Source: Nematostella vectensis
Taxonomy: Eukaryota > Cnidaria > Anthozoa > Actiniaria > Edwardsiidae
Length of the DNA: 64,000 nucleotides
Direction of reading: 5' to 3'
Assembly (NCBI RefSeq): GCF_932526225.1
Contig: NC_064048.1
Coordinates: forward strand, 10,348,188-10,412,187
A model generated the notes under the pieces. That model was given only the letters and a program-made list of their open reading frames with translations, was not told the origin of the DNA and searched no databases. Made by a program: the position numbers and the translations under genes. Shown here one piece after another: positions 36,272 to 47,466 of the stretch; within the stretch, counting starts at the first letter, position 1; the number at the start of each line of letters is the position of its first letter.

Positions 36272-36865
36272 ATACACGTTGCAAAAGTAAAGCATATGAG
36301 AATTTCTCAGTTTGCAGCACTGGTCAACACCTTAGTGCCAAGTGAGATCATATCTAGTTCTACCAAAATCCAAACTTAGCAACTTATTGTAGGGATGAGT
36401 TTTGTGATGTTGTTGGAACAAAGCAATATTTTCATAATGCAATAATGCAATATTTTGTTTAGAACATTATTTATTGTTCCTTGGACTAATATCTTTTTTT
36501 AGAAACTGCATAATATTATTATGGCAAGTATATTTATAAAGCCAAATATCAATGCACTTAAATTAAAATCAAATGTGATTACAGAACACCTATTCAATTT
36601 TTCCATTATCAACAAAGCAGTTAAGCCCTTTCTTCTTATCTGTTATTATATTCAAGCAAAGAGCTGTATATGGATGGCCATTATGTACATAGATATTAGA
36701 AATTAGATATAATTGACGAGCATCAAGAAACTATATGTATTGCATACGCTCAATGTGTAAAAAAAAAAAAAAAAAAAAACAGACCGTGTAAGTTTTTATA
36801 CATGGCACAACAAATAATGGCTGCGAGTCCAGATCCAAATGCAAGTCGGAAATCCATGACCACAA

Positions 36866-37345
36866 AGGTCAGGTCCCAAAAAGCTATACACACATCACAC
36901 TTCCAGTACAGCTACTGCGGAACATCAATAAAGATCTCCTGTTTTATTTAGGTCACAAAGGTCAAGTTCCAAAAAGCTATACACACAACACACTTCCCGT
37001 ACAGCTACTGCGGAACATCAATAAAGATCTCCTGTTTTATTTAGGTCACAAAGGTCAGGTCCCAAAAAGCTTTACACACATTACACTCCCGTACAGCTAC
37101 TGCGGAACATCAATAAAGATCTCCTGTTTTATTTAGGTCACAAAGGTCAGGTCCCAAAAAGCTATACACACATCACACTTCCCGTACAGCTACTGCGGAA
37201 CATCAATAAAGATCTCCTGTTTTATTTAGGTCACAAAGGTCAAGTCCCAAAAAGCTTTACACACATCACACTTCCCGTACAGCTACTGCAGAACATCAAT
37301 AAAGATCTCCTGTTTTATTTAGGTCAGGTCCCAAAAAGTCATACA
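36866..37345 (+). repeat. 93-bp minisatellite, unit 1 (5 copies)
   Basis: Five tandem copies of a ~93-bp unit with these landmarks in order: CTTCCCGTACAGCTACTGCG, ATCAATAAAGATCTCC, TTTAGGTCACAAAGGTCA, CCCAAAAAGCTATACACAC. AGGTCACAAAGGTCA is a direct repeat of the nuclear-receptor half-site with spacing 3 (one copy at 36950-36964). AATAAA is a poly(A)-signal hexamer. The last copy is cut by the adjacent MITE. Confidence 0.93.
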
Positions 37346-37348
37346 CAC

Positions 37349-37806
37349 TTTTTTAACAAAGGCTAATTTTCAGTTGAGTATTTTAAGGCGGAAAATGTTC
37401 TTAACAATTTAAATGTTATTGTATCCAAAAATAAAGAATTACACAAATTATCAATAATAAAAATATATAAGGCTGTTTCTGAGAAACAGAACCAAAATAT
37501 GAAAAATTCACGACTTTTCAGTTTTGGGGAAAATTATGTGTGGAAAGACGGTTGCAATGGTAACATGGCGTCTCCTCGACATGTTATTTACATCAAAACG
37601 TCCGCAGATAGATTTGAGGAAAAGTCACCAAGTTTACGCCTCTTAGATGCTATGGTTCAGAAGTTATAGCAATTTTCGAGCCCCCCCCCCTCCCCCCAAG
37701 TCTAAATAGGGTTAAAAAAGAAATATGTGTCTGCTACCTGGGCCTCGGCATGTTCTTAAAATTTGGTGAAATCTCAGGCTGGATGTCCTTACAAAAAAAG
37801 GTGTAT
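37349..37806. mobile_element. ACACTCTTT-family MITE between repeats and promoter, unit 1
   Basis: Inserted in a copy of the 93-bp repeat: the repeat resumes after it (acattacacttcccgta). Contains CTAATTTTCAGTTGAG at left and AAATTTGGTGAAATCTCAGG at right, as in 34111-34439 in reverse. Present at the same site in all four units, so the insertion is older than the array. Confidence 0.75.
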
Positions 37807-37876
37807 TAACATTACACTTCCCGTATAGCTGCTTAGGAAGATCAATAAAGGTTCCAACACGTTGAATTCCTGTTTG

Positions 37877-37912
37877 AGGTCACGAGGTCAGGTCCCAAAA
37901 AGCTATATATAC
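37877..37912 (+). promoter_or_regulatory. Core promoter of gene copy 1
   Basis: TATA box (tatatata, from 37904) about 98 bp before the start codon, preceded by two AGGTCA half-sites spaced by two bases (37877-37890). The stretch from CTTCCCGTATAGCTGC to the TATA box is a diverged 93-bp repeat unit. Equivalent TATA boxes lie at about 43533, 50375 and 58351. Confidence 0.65.
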
Positions 37913-38001
37913 CGTACTGCAAATATTAGTTATCTATCTCGGGTTATTTCTGTGTGGATTCACCAAGTCTGGATACTCATCTACTGAGGGCGTACAGTGC
38001 A

Positions 38002-40175
38002 ATGAAGCTCGACTTGTTTGCGGTGATAGTTTTGGTCGGCCATTTTACTGTGCGTATTTCTACCTTTCATTACTTGGCCAGTTTTGCGTCTTGGTTTTGC
38101 TAGTGGAAGCTATGCACAGAATCTAACTAGTTATTTAAGTATATATTTAAAAATTCTTACCTTTTATTGTAGGTCTCTACTGTAAAGGCCGATAAAGGTA
38201 GGTCTTATTTAATTTGTGATATTTCAAAGCAGGCTATTTTTGCATCCGCCTTAGTAGACATGTTACTACTCTAGAGCTACAAAGGATTAATCAAAGCTGG
38301 TATTATTTGGGTGACCTTCAAACCCACTCGGTCAGTCTCTTGGATGCTTGGTCTAAGGACTCTTCAAGATTAGTCAGATAAAAATTTGACCAAGCGATCA
38401 AGTTTCTCTTGATATATTCTTGCCGCGAGTCTCAAATTGACAAAAATCAGCATTTTTCACCATGTTTCAGGGAGCGGGAAAACTTTAGCTCTTCTAAATA
38501 TAGAAATCAATGTCCAATACATACGAAAGACACTATCCGTGGGGAATATGTTCGATATAATGGTGCTTATTGAAAGCAACAGTTGAGGTAAAACAGCTAA
38601 AATATATCTAGAAATATAGACAGAAATATTTATTCGGCCGATTCTTGATCGTTGCAAGACCATGTAACCACAAAAATATAGGTTACATTCATGCTTTACG
38701 GGTCACGCTTCACGATTCACGCTTGACGAGTCACGCTTGACGAGTCACGCTTAAAACTTCACTGGTAACGCTTAACATTTCACTAGTAACTCTTCACGGC
38801 TTATGCTTCACGGGTCACGCTTAACACTTCACGGGTAACGCTTTAGAAGTAACGATTCAAGTCACGCTTCAAGAGTAACGCTTCAAGGGTCACGTTTCGA
38901 GGGTCACGCTACGCGAGGGTGGTCACGCTTCAAGGGTCACGCTTTACGCTTCACGGGTCACACTTTAAAGGGTAACAAAAGGGCACAGCAGATTTACACA
39001 ACTTACATCGTAATTTGTTACATTCTTGTAATCTTTTTTCTTTAAGGTTCTTGGAAAAAGATAAACACTATTCCTGTATGTTTTGGGGCAAAGAATAACA
39101 ATTATGGAAAGTTTCAGCCCACCCGCCATGGCTTCCTGGCTGCCGTGAAGCTTGTTCACAGGACGGGCTACGTCGCAAATGACCCTGATAAAAGTTATCG
39201 TAGCCATTGGGGCTCCGACAGAGGACACGACAATCTGGACATTCTTGTAACAAATACCAGGAATGAAGTCATCTTCCCTCTAACCGGAGTGCGGTACGTT
39301 CTGGGGGTTGAGGGTTGAGGAGGGAAGGCGGGGGGAGGGGGGGGGGGGGGTAGAGGGGGTATGACATTCGAAGGCTAACAACTTCTAACAAACTCCACAT
39401 ATGCCAGGTTAAACCCAATGCAACAGTAAAATCAATGTCAAATATGCGTGAAATAACGTAGCACATCTGCGCTCAGTGATGTTGTCTTAGCATTTCACAA
39501 CGGAATGTTTTTTTTTGTTCAGGTTAGAAAGGAAATAAATGGTGATCCTAGTATGACATCCCTACCCCTATAACTAAGCGAAATATACTGGTTCCGGCGG
39601 TTCCGCTTTTTAGTAATGCCGTCAAAACTGTCCTCCATTGTGGACGGGGTTTCACAGGTTTCACAGGTTTCACAACGCAGACGTATTTGTCATGCTCGCG
39701 GAGTTGAGCATTATATGGAGGTTGCTCTTGCAAATGTCAATAAAGGACCTATTCACGCTGAATAGATTAGAGCAGAGTATATAAGATTAGTGAATATGGA
39801 TAAATTATCGGATTGCTCAACTGCAGGGAGGTAATAGATTAAATGGTGGTTGATACTGGATATGCTGGGCGAGACGTGGCTAAGGCCAGCACGCTGTTTA
39901 CCCGCCCACCCACCCTTGTTCTATGCCTTTTTGATGCATTTATGTTGATCTGTTGTCACAGGTACATGCCTGGTAGCAACCCTGGTCGGTGGTACGAAAT
40001 GGACGCCTTCAACGCCAAGTCCAACGAGCTAGTTCTACAACACGGGTTTGACAAGGGGTACTACGTCGGCCCCGAGTCAATGCTGCGAGTGTGGTATGGG
40101 GAGGATCTGTACAACTACACCGAGGCGAATAACGTCGGCACAGAATGCGTTGATGTCTATGGATACTTCATTTGA
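38002..40175 (+). CDS. Secreted protein, tandem family copy 1 (function unknown)
   Basis: Four exons: 38002-38049, 38173-38197 (25 bp), 39047-39293, 39962-40175; all GT-AG, joined phase 0/1/2, 177 residues. Exon 1 gives most of a signal peptide (MKLDLFAVIVLVGHFT), likely cut after VKA at about residue 22. The mature part has only two cysteines (C36, C169), which may pair, and one sequon NYT at 158-160. Conserved blocks: RHGFLAAVKLVH (51-62), WYEMDAFN (117-124), LRVWYGEDLY (148-157), GTECVDVYGYFI at the end. I loosely recognise such blocks from other cnidarian secreted proteins but know no function and see no catalytic motif. An Asp at residue 4 instead of Tyr sets its signal peptide apart from copies 2-4. 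Poly(A) signal AATAAA at 40242-40247. Confidence 0.82.
38300..38562. mobile_element. Degraded chromodomain-transposon MITE, unit 1 intron 2
   Basis: Matches 28364-28646 through most of its length (ATTTGGGTGACCTTCAAACC, ATTTGACCAAGCGATC, CTTCTAAATAT, GGGGAATATG), but both termini are worn. The same copy is in unit 2 (about 43928-44193); units 3 and 4 keep only the left half (about 50775-50885, 58742-58856). Confidence 0.75.
38690..38970. repeat. cacgcttcacgggt repeats, unit 1 intron 2
   Basis: Degenerate 10-20-bp repeats of CACGCTTCACGGGT / CACGCTTGACGAGT type. Equivalent arrays: 44320-44542 with 45390-45450 (unit 2, split by a LINE), 51020-51210 (unit 3), 58990-59155 (unit 4). Each lies about 80-100 bp before exon 3. 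Confidence 0.85.
39294..39365 (+). other. G-rich tract at the 5' end of intron 3
   Basis: Begins directly at the donor (gtacgttctggggg) and contains runs of G up to about 12. Equivalent tracts follow exon 3 in unit 2 (45770-45815), unit 3 (51542-51590) and unit 4 (59490-59527). G-runs near donors can influence splice-site use; effect here not known. Confidence 0.6.
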
Positions 40176-41017
40176 TTACCGGATCACCAATCTACCATAA
40201 AATCTGATGATTATTAAATGCGATAATCTGTCTATCATTACAATAAACTAAGTATAATCTATAGACTATATAATGTGAGTGAGATTCCAGCTATAAGCGC
40301 GCGCGCTCTTTCCTGATCAATAATACCAAGCAAGTAGTCTTGGGTTTCAGTCACGTGACGTTTCGAGTGTGAATTTACTTCCGGTGATGATGTGATGGTC
40401 AACACACGAACATGGCAGCTGTAGGCGAAAACCGGGTTTCTACCGTATTTTCCAATAATTTTCGCTCTTTAAGTCTAGATATTTGATAGCATTACTTTCA
40501 AAAGATGTGTTATTGTAACAGTTAACCCCTGCATTCGAAAAAAAGTAGATTTTTTAACAGTTTTTTAACTGTTCAAACGAGACGGAAAGCTTACAAAAAA
40601 AAATACAGTCTCACAACTTTTTGTTTGTGGATGATTGAAACCCTCGGTATTAAACGGATGAAAAATTATTGTCTTCAGTGTATTTATTATGTTTTGTTAG
40701 GCGAAAACGCGATAATTTTGCAAAAGGGTGAAAATTTGATTTCTCTACTTTGCAAAACTTCAGGGAGAATGGCAGCTGCAGGCTAGCTGCAAGGACCAGC
40801 ATTATCACTCAAGAAAAAAGCTTTATTAAGGCTATTTAGTATGCTAAAGCCGATTGCTTCTCTACATCAGTTACAAGGTTATTTTTAATCCCTAGCTTTA
40901 ATTGTATTAGGTACATATTTTACTCAATGGGCTTATTTTGTCGGTACATTTTCATTTGCTTTCTCGATTTTAAATTTCTTATAACATGTACACTTCGAGT
41001 ATTTTTTTCAATCATAG
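40176..41017. other. 3' spacer of unit 1
   Basis: Poly(A) signal, then AT-rich sequence without a gene. Nearly identical to 46628-47466 in unit 2. Confidence 0.5.
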
Positions 41018-42119
41018 TCATCTCTGACTTTCAATTAAGGCACTGTTATTACTGTAAGTAAAGTCAATTTTCTCATAATATACATGCACTGCTTGCTGAT
41101 ACCTGGGTATAATAGATTTCACCTTCTGTCATCAAAATAAACCAAGATGTGATTGTTACAATATTTATAATCAATCACACATATTTGTAATATATCCGGT
41201 CCAGCAACGAATATTGGGGGTATGCCATTGTCTTTATTTACAGGCTAAAATTATATGGCTTTCAAAATTATTGGTTACATGTCCCACCACCCCCTGCTAT
41301 GGTGCTGTATAATTCCACTTTCTGGTAAATTTGACAGTATTGCAGTATTCTAGAAAAAGGGTTACCTTCTATATTTTCACATTGTTGTCTTTTTGATGTG
41401 GAAATGGTTGTAAGCATGATATACAGGCATGCACCCAGAATTGGCTAAGGGGGGGGGGGGGGGCGCAGTTATAGGTATAGATATATTGAAAAAGGATAGT
41501 ATTTGGTGATAAGAAATCACCCATTTGTTGTGGCCAAAGGGGTGAGCATGCATCCTGTACACCCTCTGTGTACTCGCCTGATACACGTTGCAAGAGTGAA
41601 GCAAATAAGAATTTCTCAGTTTACAGCACTGGTCAACACCTTAGTGCCAAGTGAGATCATATCTAGTTCTATCCAAACTTAGCAACTTATTGTGGGGATG
41701 AGTTTTGTGATGTTGTTGGAACAAAGCAATATTTTCATAATGCAATAATGCGATATTTTGTTTAGAACATTATTTATTGTTCCTTGGACTAATACTTTTT
41801 TTAGAAACTGCATAATATTATTATGGCAAGTATATTTATAAAGCCAAATATCAATGCACTTAAATTAAAATCAAATGTGATTACAGAACACCTATTCAAT
41901 TTTTCCATTATCAACAAAGCATTTAAGCCCTTTTTTCTTATCTGTTATTATATTCAAGCAAAGAGCTGTATATGGATGGCCATGATGTACATAGATATTA
42001 GAAATTAGATATAATTGACGAGCATCAAGAAACTATATGTATTGCATACGCTCAATGTGAAAAAAAACAAATAATGGCTGCGACTCCAGATCCAAATACA
42101 AGTCGGAAATCCATGACCA

Positions 42120-42967
42120 CAAAGGTCAGGTCCCAAAAAGCTATACACACATTACACTCCCGTACAGCTACTGCGGAACATCAATAAAGATCTCCTGTTT
42201 TATTTAGGTCACAAAGGTCAAGTTCCAAAAAGCTATACACACATCACACTTCCCGTACAGCTACTGCGGAACATCAATAAAGATCTCCTGTTTTATTTAG
42301 GTCACAAAGGTCAAGTCCCAAAAAGCTTTACACACATCACACTTCCCGTACAGCTACTGCGGAACATCAATAAAGATCTCCTGTTTTATTTAGGTCACAA
42401 AGGTCAAGTCCCAAAAAGCTTTACACACATCACACTTCCCGTACAGCTACTGCGGAACATGAATAAAGATCTCCTGTTTTATTTAGGTCACAAAGGTCAA
42501 GTTCCAAAAAGCTATACACACATTACACTCCCGTACAGCTACTGCGGAACATCAATAAAGATCTCCTGTTTTATTTAGGTCACAAAGGTCAGGTCCCAAA
42601 AAGCTTTACACACATCACACTTCCCGTACAGCTACTGCGGAACATCAATAAAGATCTCCTGTTTTATTAAGGTCACAAAGGTCAAGTTCCAAAAAGCTAT
42701 ACACACATCGCACTTCACGTACAGCTACTGCGGAACATCAATAAAGATCTCCTGTTTTATTTAGGTCACAAAGGTCAAGTCCCAAAAAGCTTTACACACA
42801 TCACACTTCCCGAACAGCTACTGCGGAACATCAATAAAGATCTCATGTTTTATTTAGGTCACAAAGGTCAAGTCCCAAAAAGCTTTACACACATCACACT
42901 TCCCGTACAGCTACTGCGGAACATCAATAAAGATCTCCTGTTTTATTTAGGTCAGGTCCCAAAAAGT
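42120..42967 (+). repeat. 93-bp minisatellite, unit 2 (9 copies)
   Basis: Nine copies counted by the ACTGCGGAACAT landmark, same structure as in unit 1; AGGTCACAAAGGTCA is present in nearly all. Confidence 0.93.
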
Positions 42968-42974
42968 CATACAC

Positions 42975-43441
42975 ACTTTTTTAACAAAGGCTAATTTTCA
43001 GTTGAGTATTTTAAGGCGGAAAATGTTCTTAACAATTTAAATGTTATTGTATCCAAAAATAAAGAATTACACAAATTATCAATAATAAAAATATATAAGG
43101 CTGATTCTGAGAAACAGAACGAAAATATGAAAAATTCACGACTTTTCAGTTTTGGGGAAAATTATGTGTGGAAAGACGGTTGCAATGGTAACATGGCGTC
43201 TCCTCGACATGTTATTTACATCAAAACGTCCGCAGATAGATTTGAGGAAAAGTCACCAAGTTTACGCCTCTTAGATGCTATGGTTCAGAAGTTATAGCAA
43301 TTTTCGAGCCCCCCCCCCTTCCCCCCAAGTCTAAATAGAGTTAAAAAAGAAATATGTGTCTGCTACCTGGGCCTCGGCATGCTCTTAAAATTTGGTGAAA
43401 TCTCAGGCTGGATGTCCTTACAAAAAAAGGTGTATTAACAT
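42975..43441. mobile_element. ACACTCTTT-family MITE, unit 2
   Basis: Copy by duplication of the insertion at 37349-37806, same position relative to repeat array and promoter. Confidence 0.7.
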
Positions 43442-43630
43442 TACACTTCCCGTATAGCTGCTTAGGAAGATCAATAAAGATTCCAACACGTTGAATTCCT
43501 GTTTGAGGTCACGAGGTCAGGTCCGAAAAAGCTATATATACCATACTGCAAATATTAGTTATCTATCTCGGGTTATTTCTGTGTGGATTCACCAAGTCTG
43601 AATACTCATCTACTGAGGGCGTACAGTGCA

Positions 43631-46627
43631 ATGAAGCTCTACTTGTTTGCGGTGATAGTTTTGGTCGGCCATTTTACTGTGCGTATTTCTACCTTTTATT
43701 ACTTGGCCAGTTTTGCGTCTTGGTTTTGCTAGTGGAAGCTATGCACAGAATCTAACTAGTTATTTAAGTATATATTTAAAAATTCTTACCTTTTATTGTA
43801 GGCCGCTGCTGTAAAGGCCGATGAAGGTAGGTCTTATTTAATTTGTGATATTTCAAAGTAGGCTATTTTTGCATCCGCCTTAGTAGACATGTTGCTACTC
43901 CAGAGCTACAAAGGATTAATCAAAGCTGGTATTATTTGGGTGACCTTCAAACCCGCTCGGCCAATCTCTTGGATGCTTGGTCTAAGGACTCTTCAAGATT
44001 AGTCAGATAAAAATTTGACCAAGCGATCAAGTTTCTCTTGATATATTCTTGCCGCGAGTCTCAAATTGACAGAAATCAGCATTTTTCACCATGTTTCAGG
44101 GAGCGGGAAAACTTTAGCTCTTCTAAATATAAAAATCAATGTCCAATACATACGAAAGACACTATCCGTGGGGGATATGTTCGATATAATGGTGCTTATT
44201 GAAAGCAACAGTTGAGGTAAAACAGCTAAAATATATCTAGAAATATAGATAGAAATATTTATTCGGCCGATTCTTGATCGTTGCAAGACCATGTAGCCAC
44301 AAAAGTATAGGTAACATTCATGCTTCACGGGTCACGCTTCACGATTCACGCTTGACGAGTCACGCTTGACGAGTCACGGTTAAAACTTCACTGGTAATTC
44401 TTAACATTTCACTAGTAATTCTTCACGGCTCATGCTTCACGGGTCACGCTTAACACTTCACGGGTAACGCTTCAGAAGTAACGCTTCAAGTCACGCTTCA
44501 AGAGTAACGCTTCAAGGGTCACGTTTCGAGGGTCACGCTACGAGCACTTGGCCATATCGCATTAAGTATGTTGATGACACCACCATCTTTGAAGTGATTC
44601 CCAGGTGCTCGCCAAGTTATCTGCCATTTATTGCTAATGATATTTGCAATTTTGCTACGGAGCGTGGGATGAGGCTCAACCCCAAAAAGTGTCGGGAATT
44701 AGTCATTAATTTCCTGCAGTACCAGCCCTCGCCAGTTAATGCCCTGCAACTCATGGGCTCCGTGATTAAAAGGGTTGAAAGCTACAAAATCCTCGGCGTC
44801 CACATTAGCTCAGATCTATCGTGGAATAAGCACGTAGACTATGTAGTTAAGAAGGCAAACAAAAGGCTCTACGCTCTCCGGCTCCTTAAGAAATCTGGAG
44901 TACCGGTCCAGGATCTTGTTGCCATCTATTGTGTACTCATTAGATCTGTTGTGGAGTACGCAGGTCCAGTATGGGCTAACATAACAGGGTTCCTTGTCGA
45001 CATTGTTGAGGGCATCCAAAAGAGGGCCCTCCGTATCGTTTTACCCCATCTACGATACAAGGAGGCCTTGGAAACCAGCGGGCTCCAAAGTCTTGCTGAC
45101 CGCAGGCGCGAGCTTTGTATCAGTCTCATGACCTCCGCTAAAGAGCTAGAACCCCTTCGATCTGTAATTACTGGAGGCGTAATTAATAATGTGCATGGAT
45201 ACTCACTAAGATCCGGCAGTATGAATACCTACAAACATATTTCTGCAACTAAACGCTTTGGTGACTTTGTTACTTATCGATTTCTGTAATAGTATAACGC
45301 TATATGTGCTGGCCCTTTGCCTTAATTCAGTCTGTAATACTGCCATGGCAATTGAATAAAACCCCTATCTATCTATCTATCTATCTACGCGAGGGTGGTC
45401 ACGCTTCAAGGGTCACGCTTTACGCTTCACGGGTCACACTTTAAAGGGTCACAAAAGGGCACAGCAGATTTACACAACTTACATCGTAATATGTTACATT
45501 CTTGTAATCTTTTTTCTTTAAGGTTCTTGGAAAAAGATAAACACTATTCCTGTATGTTTTGGGGCAAAGAATAACAATTATGGAAAGTTTCAGCCCACCC
45601 GCCATGGCTTCCTGGCTGCCGTGAAGCTTGTTCACAGGACGGGCTACGTCGCAAATGACCCTGATGAAAGTTATCGTAGCCATTGGGGCTCCAACAGAGG
45701 ACACGACAATCTGGACATTCTTGTAACAAATACCAGGAATGAAGTCATCTTCCCTCTAACCGGAGTGCGGTACGTTCTGGGGGTTGAGGGTTGAGAAGGG
45801 AAGGCGGGGGGGGACATTCGAAGGCTAACAACTTCTAACAAACTCCACATATGCCAGGTTAAACCCAATGCAACAGTAAAATCAATGTCAAATATGCTTG
45901 AAATAACGTAGCACATCTGCGCTCAGTGATGTTGTCTTAGCATTTCACAACGGAATGTTTTTTTTTTTGTTCAGATTAGAAAGGAAATAAATGGTGATCC
46001 TAGTATGACATCCCTACCCCTATAACTAAGCGAAATATACTGGTTCCGGCGGTTCCGCTTTTTAGTAATGCCGTCAAAACTGTCCTCCATTGTGGACGGG
46101 GTTTCACAGGTTTCACAGGTTTCACAACGCAGACGTATTTGTCATGCTCGCGGAGTTGAGCATTATATGGAGGTTGCTCTTGCAAATGTCGATAAAGGAC
46201 CTATTCATGCTGAATAGATTAGAGCAGAGTATATAAGATTAGTGAATATGGATAAATTATCGGATTGCTCAACTGCAGGGAGGTAATAGATTAAATGGTG
46301 GTTGATACTGGATATGCTGGGCGAGACGTGGCTAAGGCCAGCACGCTGTTTACCCGCCCACCCACCCGTGTTCTATGCCTTTTTGATGCATTTATGTTGA
46401 TCTGTTGTCACAGGTACATGCCTGGTAGCAACCCTGGTCGGTGGTACGAAATGGACGCCTTCAACGCCAAGTCCAACGAGCTAGTTCTACAACACGGGTT
46501 TGACAAGGGGTACTACGTCGGCCCCGAGTCAATGCTGCGAGTGTGGTATGGGGAGGATCTGTACAACTACACCGAGGCGAATAACGTCGGCACAGAATGC
46601 GTTGATGTCTATGGATACTTCATTTGA
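43631..46627 (+). CDS. Secreted protein, tandem family copy 2 (function unknown)
   Basis: Exons 43631-43678, 43802-43826, 45523-45769, 46414-46627; 177 residues, same phases as copy 1. Signal peptide begins MKLYLFAVIVLVGHFT. Exon 2 reads AAAVKAD, where the others have VSTVKAD or VSAVKAD. The mature protein differs from copy 1 at very few places (E for K at residues 24 and 73, N for D at 82); both cysteines and the NYT sequon are kept. Intron 2 is enlarged by a LINE insertion that leaves splice sites intact. Poly(A) signal AATAAA at 46694-46699. The high similarity to copy 1 points to a recent duplication or gene conversion. Confidence 0.82.
44543..45389 (+). mobile_element. 5'-truncated non-LTR retrotransposon in intron 2 of copy 2
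   Basis: Inserted with a 5-bp duplication CTACG (44538-44542 and 45385-45389); the empty site is in unit 1. It codes in one open frame to the stop at 45287-45289: reverse transcriptase from the YVDD active-site block (PYRIKYVDDTTIFEV), the following LNPKKC and YKILGVHIS blocks, and the C-terminal region with RSVVEYAGPVW and IQKRALRIV. It ends in a (TCTA)n tail at 45365-45386. The frame is uninterrupted, so the insertion is young. Everything upstream of the YVDD is missing, so it cannot move by itself. Confidence 0.93.
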
Positions 46628-47466
46628 TTACCGGATCACCAATCTACCATAAAAACTGATGATTATTAAATGCGATAATCTGTCTATCATTACAATAAAC
46701 TAAGTATAATCTATAGACTATATAATGTGAGTGAGATTCCAGCTATAAGCGCGCGCGCTCTTTCCTGATCAAAAATACCAAGCAAGTAGTCTTGGGTTTC
46801 AGTCACGTGACGTTTCGAGTGTGAATTTACTTCCGGTGATGATGTGATGGTCAACACACGAACATGGCAGCTGTAGGCGAAAACTGGGTTTCTCCCGTAT
46901 TTTCCAATAATTTTCGCTCTTTAAGTCTAGATATTTGATAGCATTACTTTCAAAAGATGTGTTATTGTAACAGTTGACCCCTGCATTCGAAAAAAAGTAG
47001 ATTTTTTAACAGTTTTTTAACTGTTCAAACGAGACGGAAAGCTTACAAAAAAAAATACAGTCTCACAACTTTTTGTTTGTGGATGATTGAAACCCTCGGT
47101 ATTAAACGGATGAAAAATTATTGTCTTCAGTGTATTTATTATGTTTTGTTAGGCGAAAACGCGATAATTTTGCAAAAGGGTGAAAATTTGATTTCTCTAC
47201 TTTGCAAAACTTCAGGGAGAATGGCAGCTGCACGCTAGCTGCAAGGACCAGCATTATCACTCAAGAAAAAAGCTTTATTAAGGCTATTTAGTATGCTGAA
47301 GCCGATTGCTTCTCTACACCAGTTACAAGGTTATTTTTAATCCCTAGCTTTAATTGTATTAGGTACATATTTTACTCAATGGGCTTATTTTGTTGGTACA
47401 TTTTCATTTGCTTTCTCGATTTTAAATTTCTTATAACATGTACACTTCGAGTATTTTTTTCAATCA
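46628..47466. other. 3' spacer of unit 2
   Basis: Copy of 40176-41017; no gene. Confidence 0.5.

Larger units (their letters stand above)
35727..41017 (+). repeat. Tandem unit 1 (about 5.3 kb)
   Basis: First complete unit of the direct array. It starts at gtcatctctgactttcaatt, which recurs at about 41020 and 47467. Order within the unit: leader sequence, 93-bp minisatellite, ACACTCTTT-family MITE, promoter, exons 1-2, old chromodomain-transposon MITE, cacgctt-type repeats, exon 3, exon 4, 3' spacer. The same order holds in units 2-4. Confidence 0.85.
41018..47466 (+). repeat. Tandem unit 2 (about 6.4 kb)
   Basis: Almost a copy of unit 1. By eye exon 4 is identical in sequence to that of unit 1. 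The length difference comes from four more 93-bp repeats and from the LINE fragment at 44543-45384. Confidence 0.85.

Noticed and set aside
36521-36706. 61-codon ATG frame conserved in units 1-3
   Set aside because: Conservation equals that of the surrounding duplicated non-coding DNA, it is AT-rich, and no promoter, splice site or domain was seen.
39068-39253. Minus-strand frames over exon 3 in each unit
   Set aside because: Shadows of the coding exon on the other strand; the plus-strand exons join in phase with signal peptide and stop.
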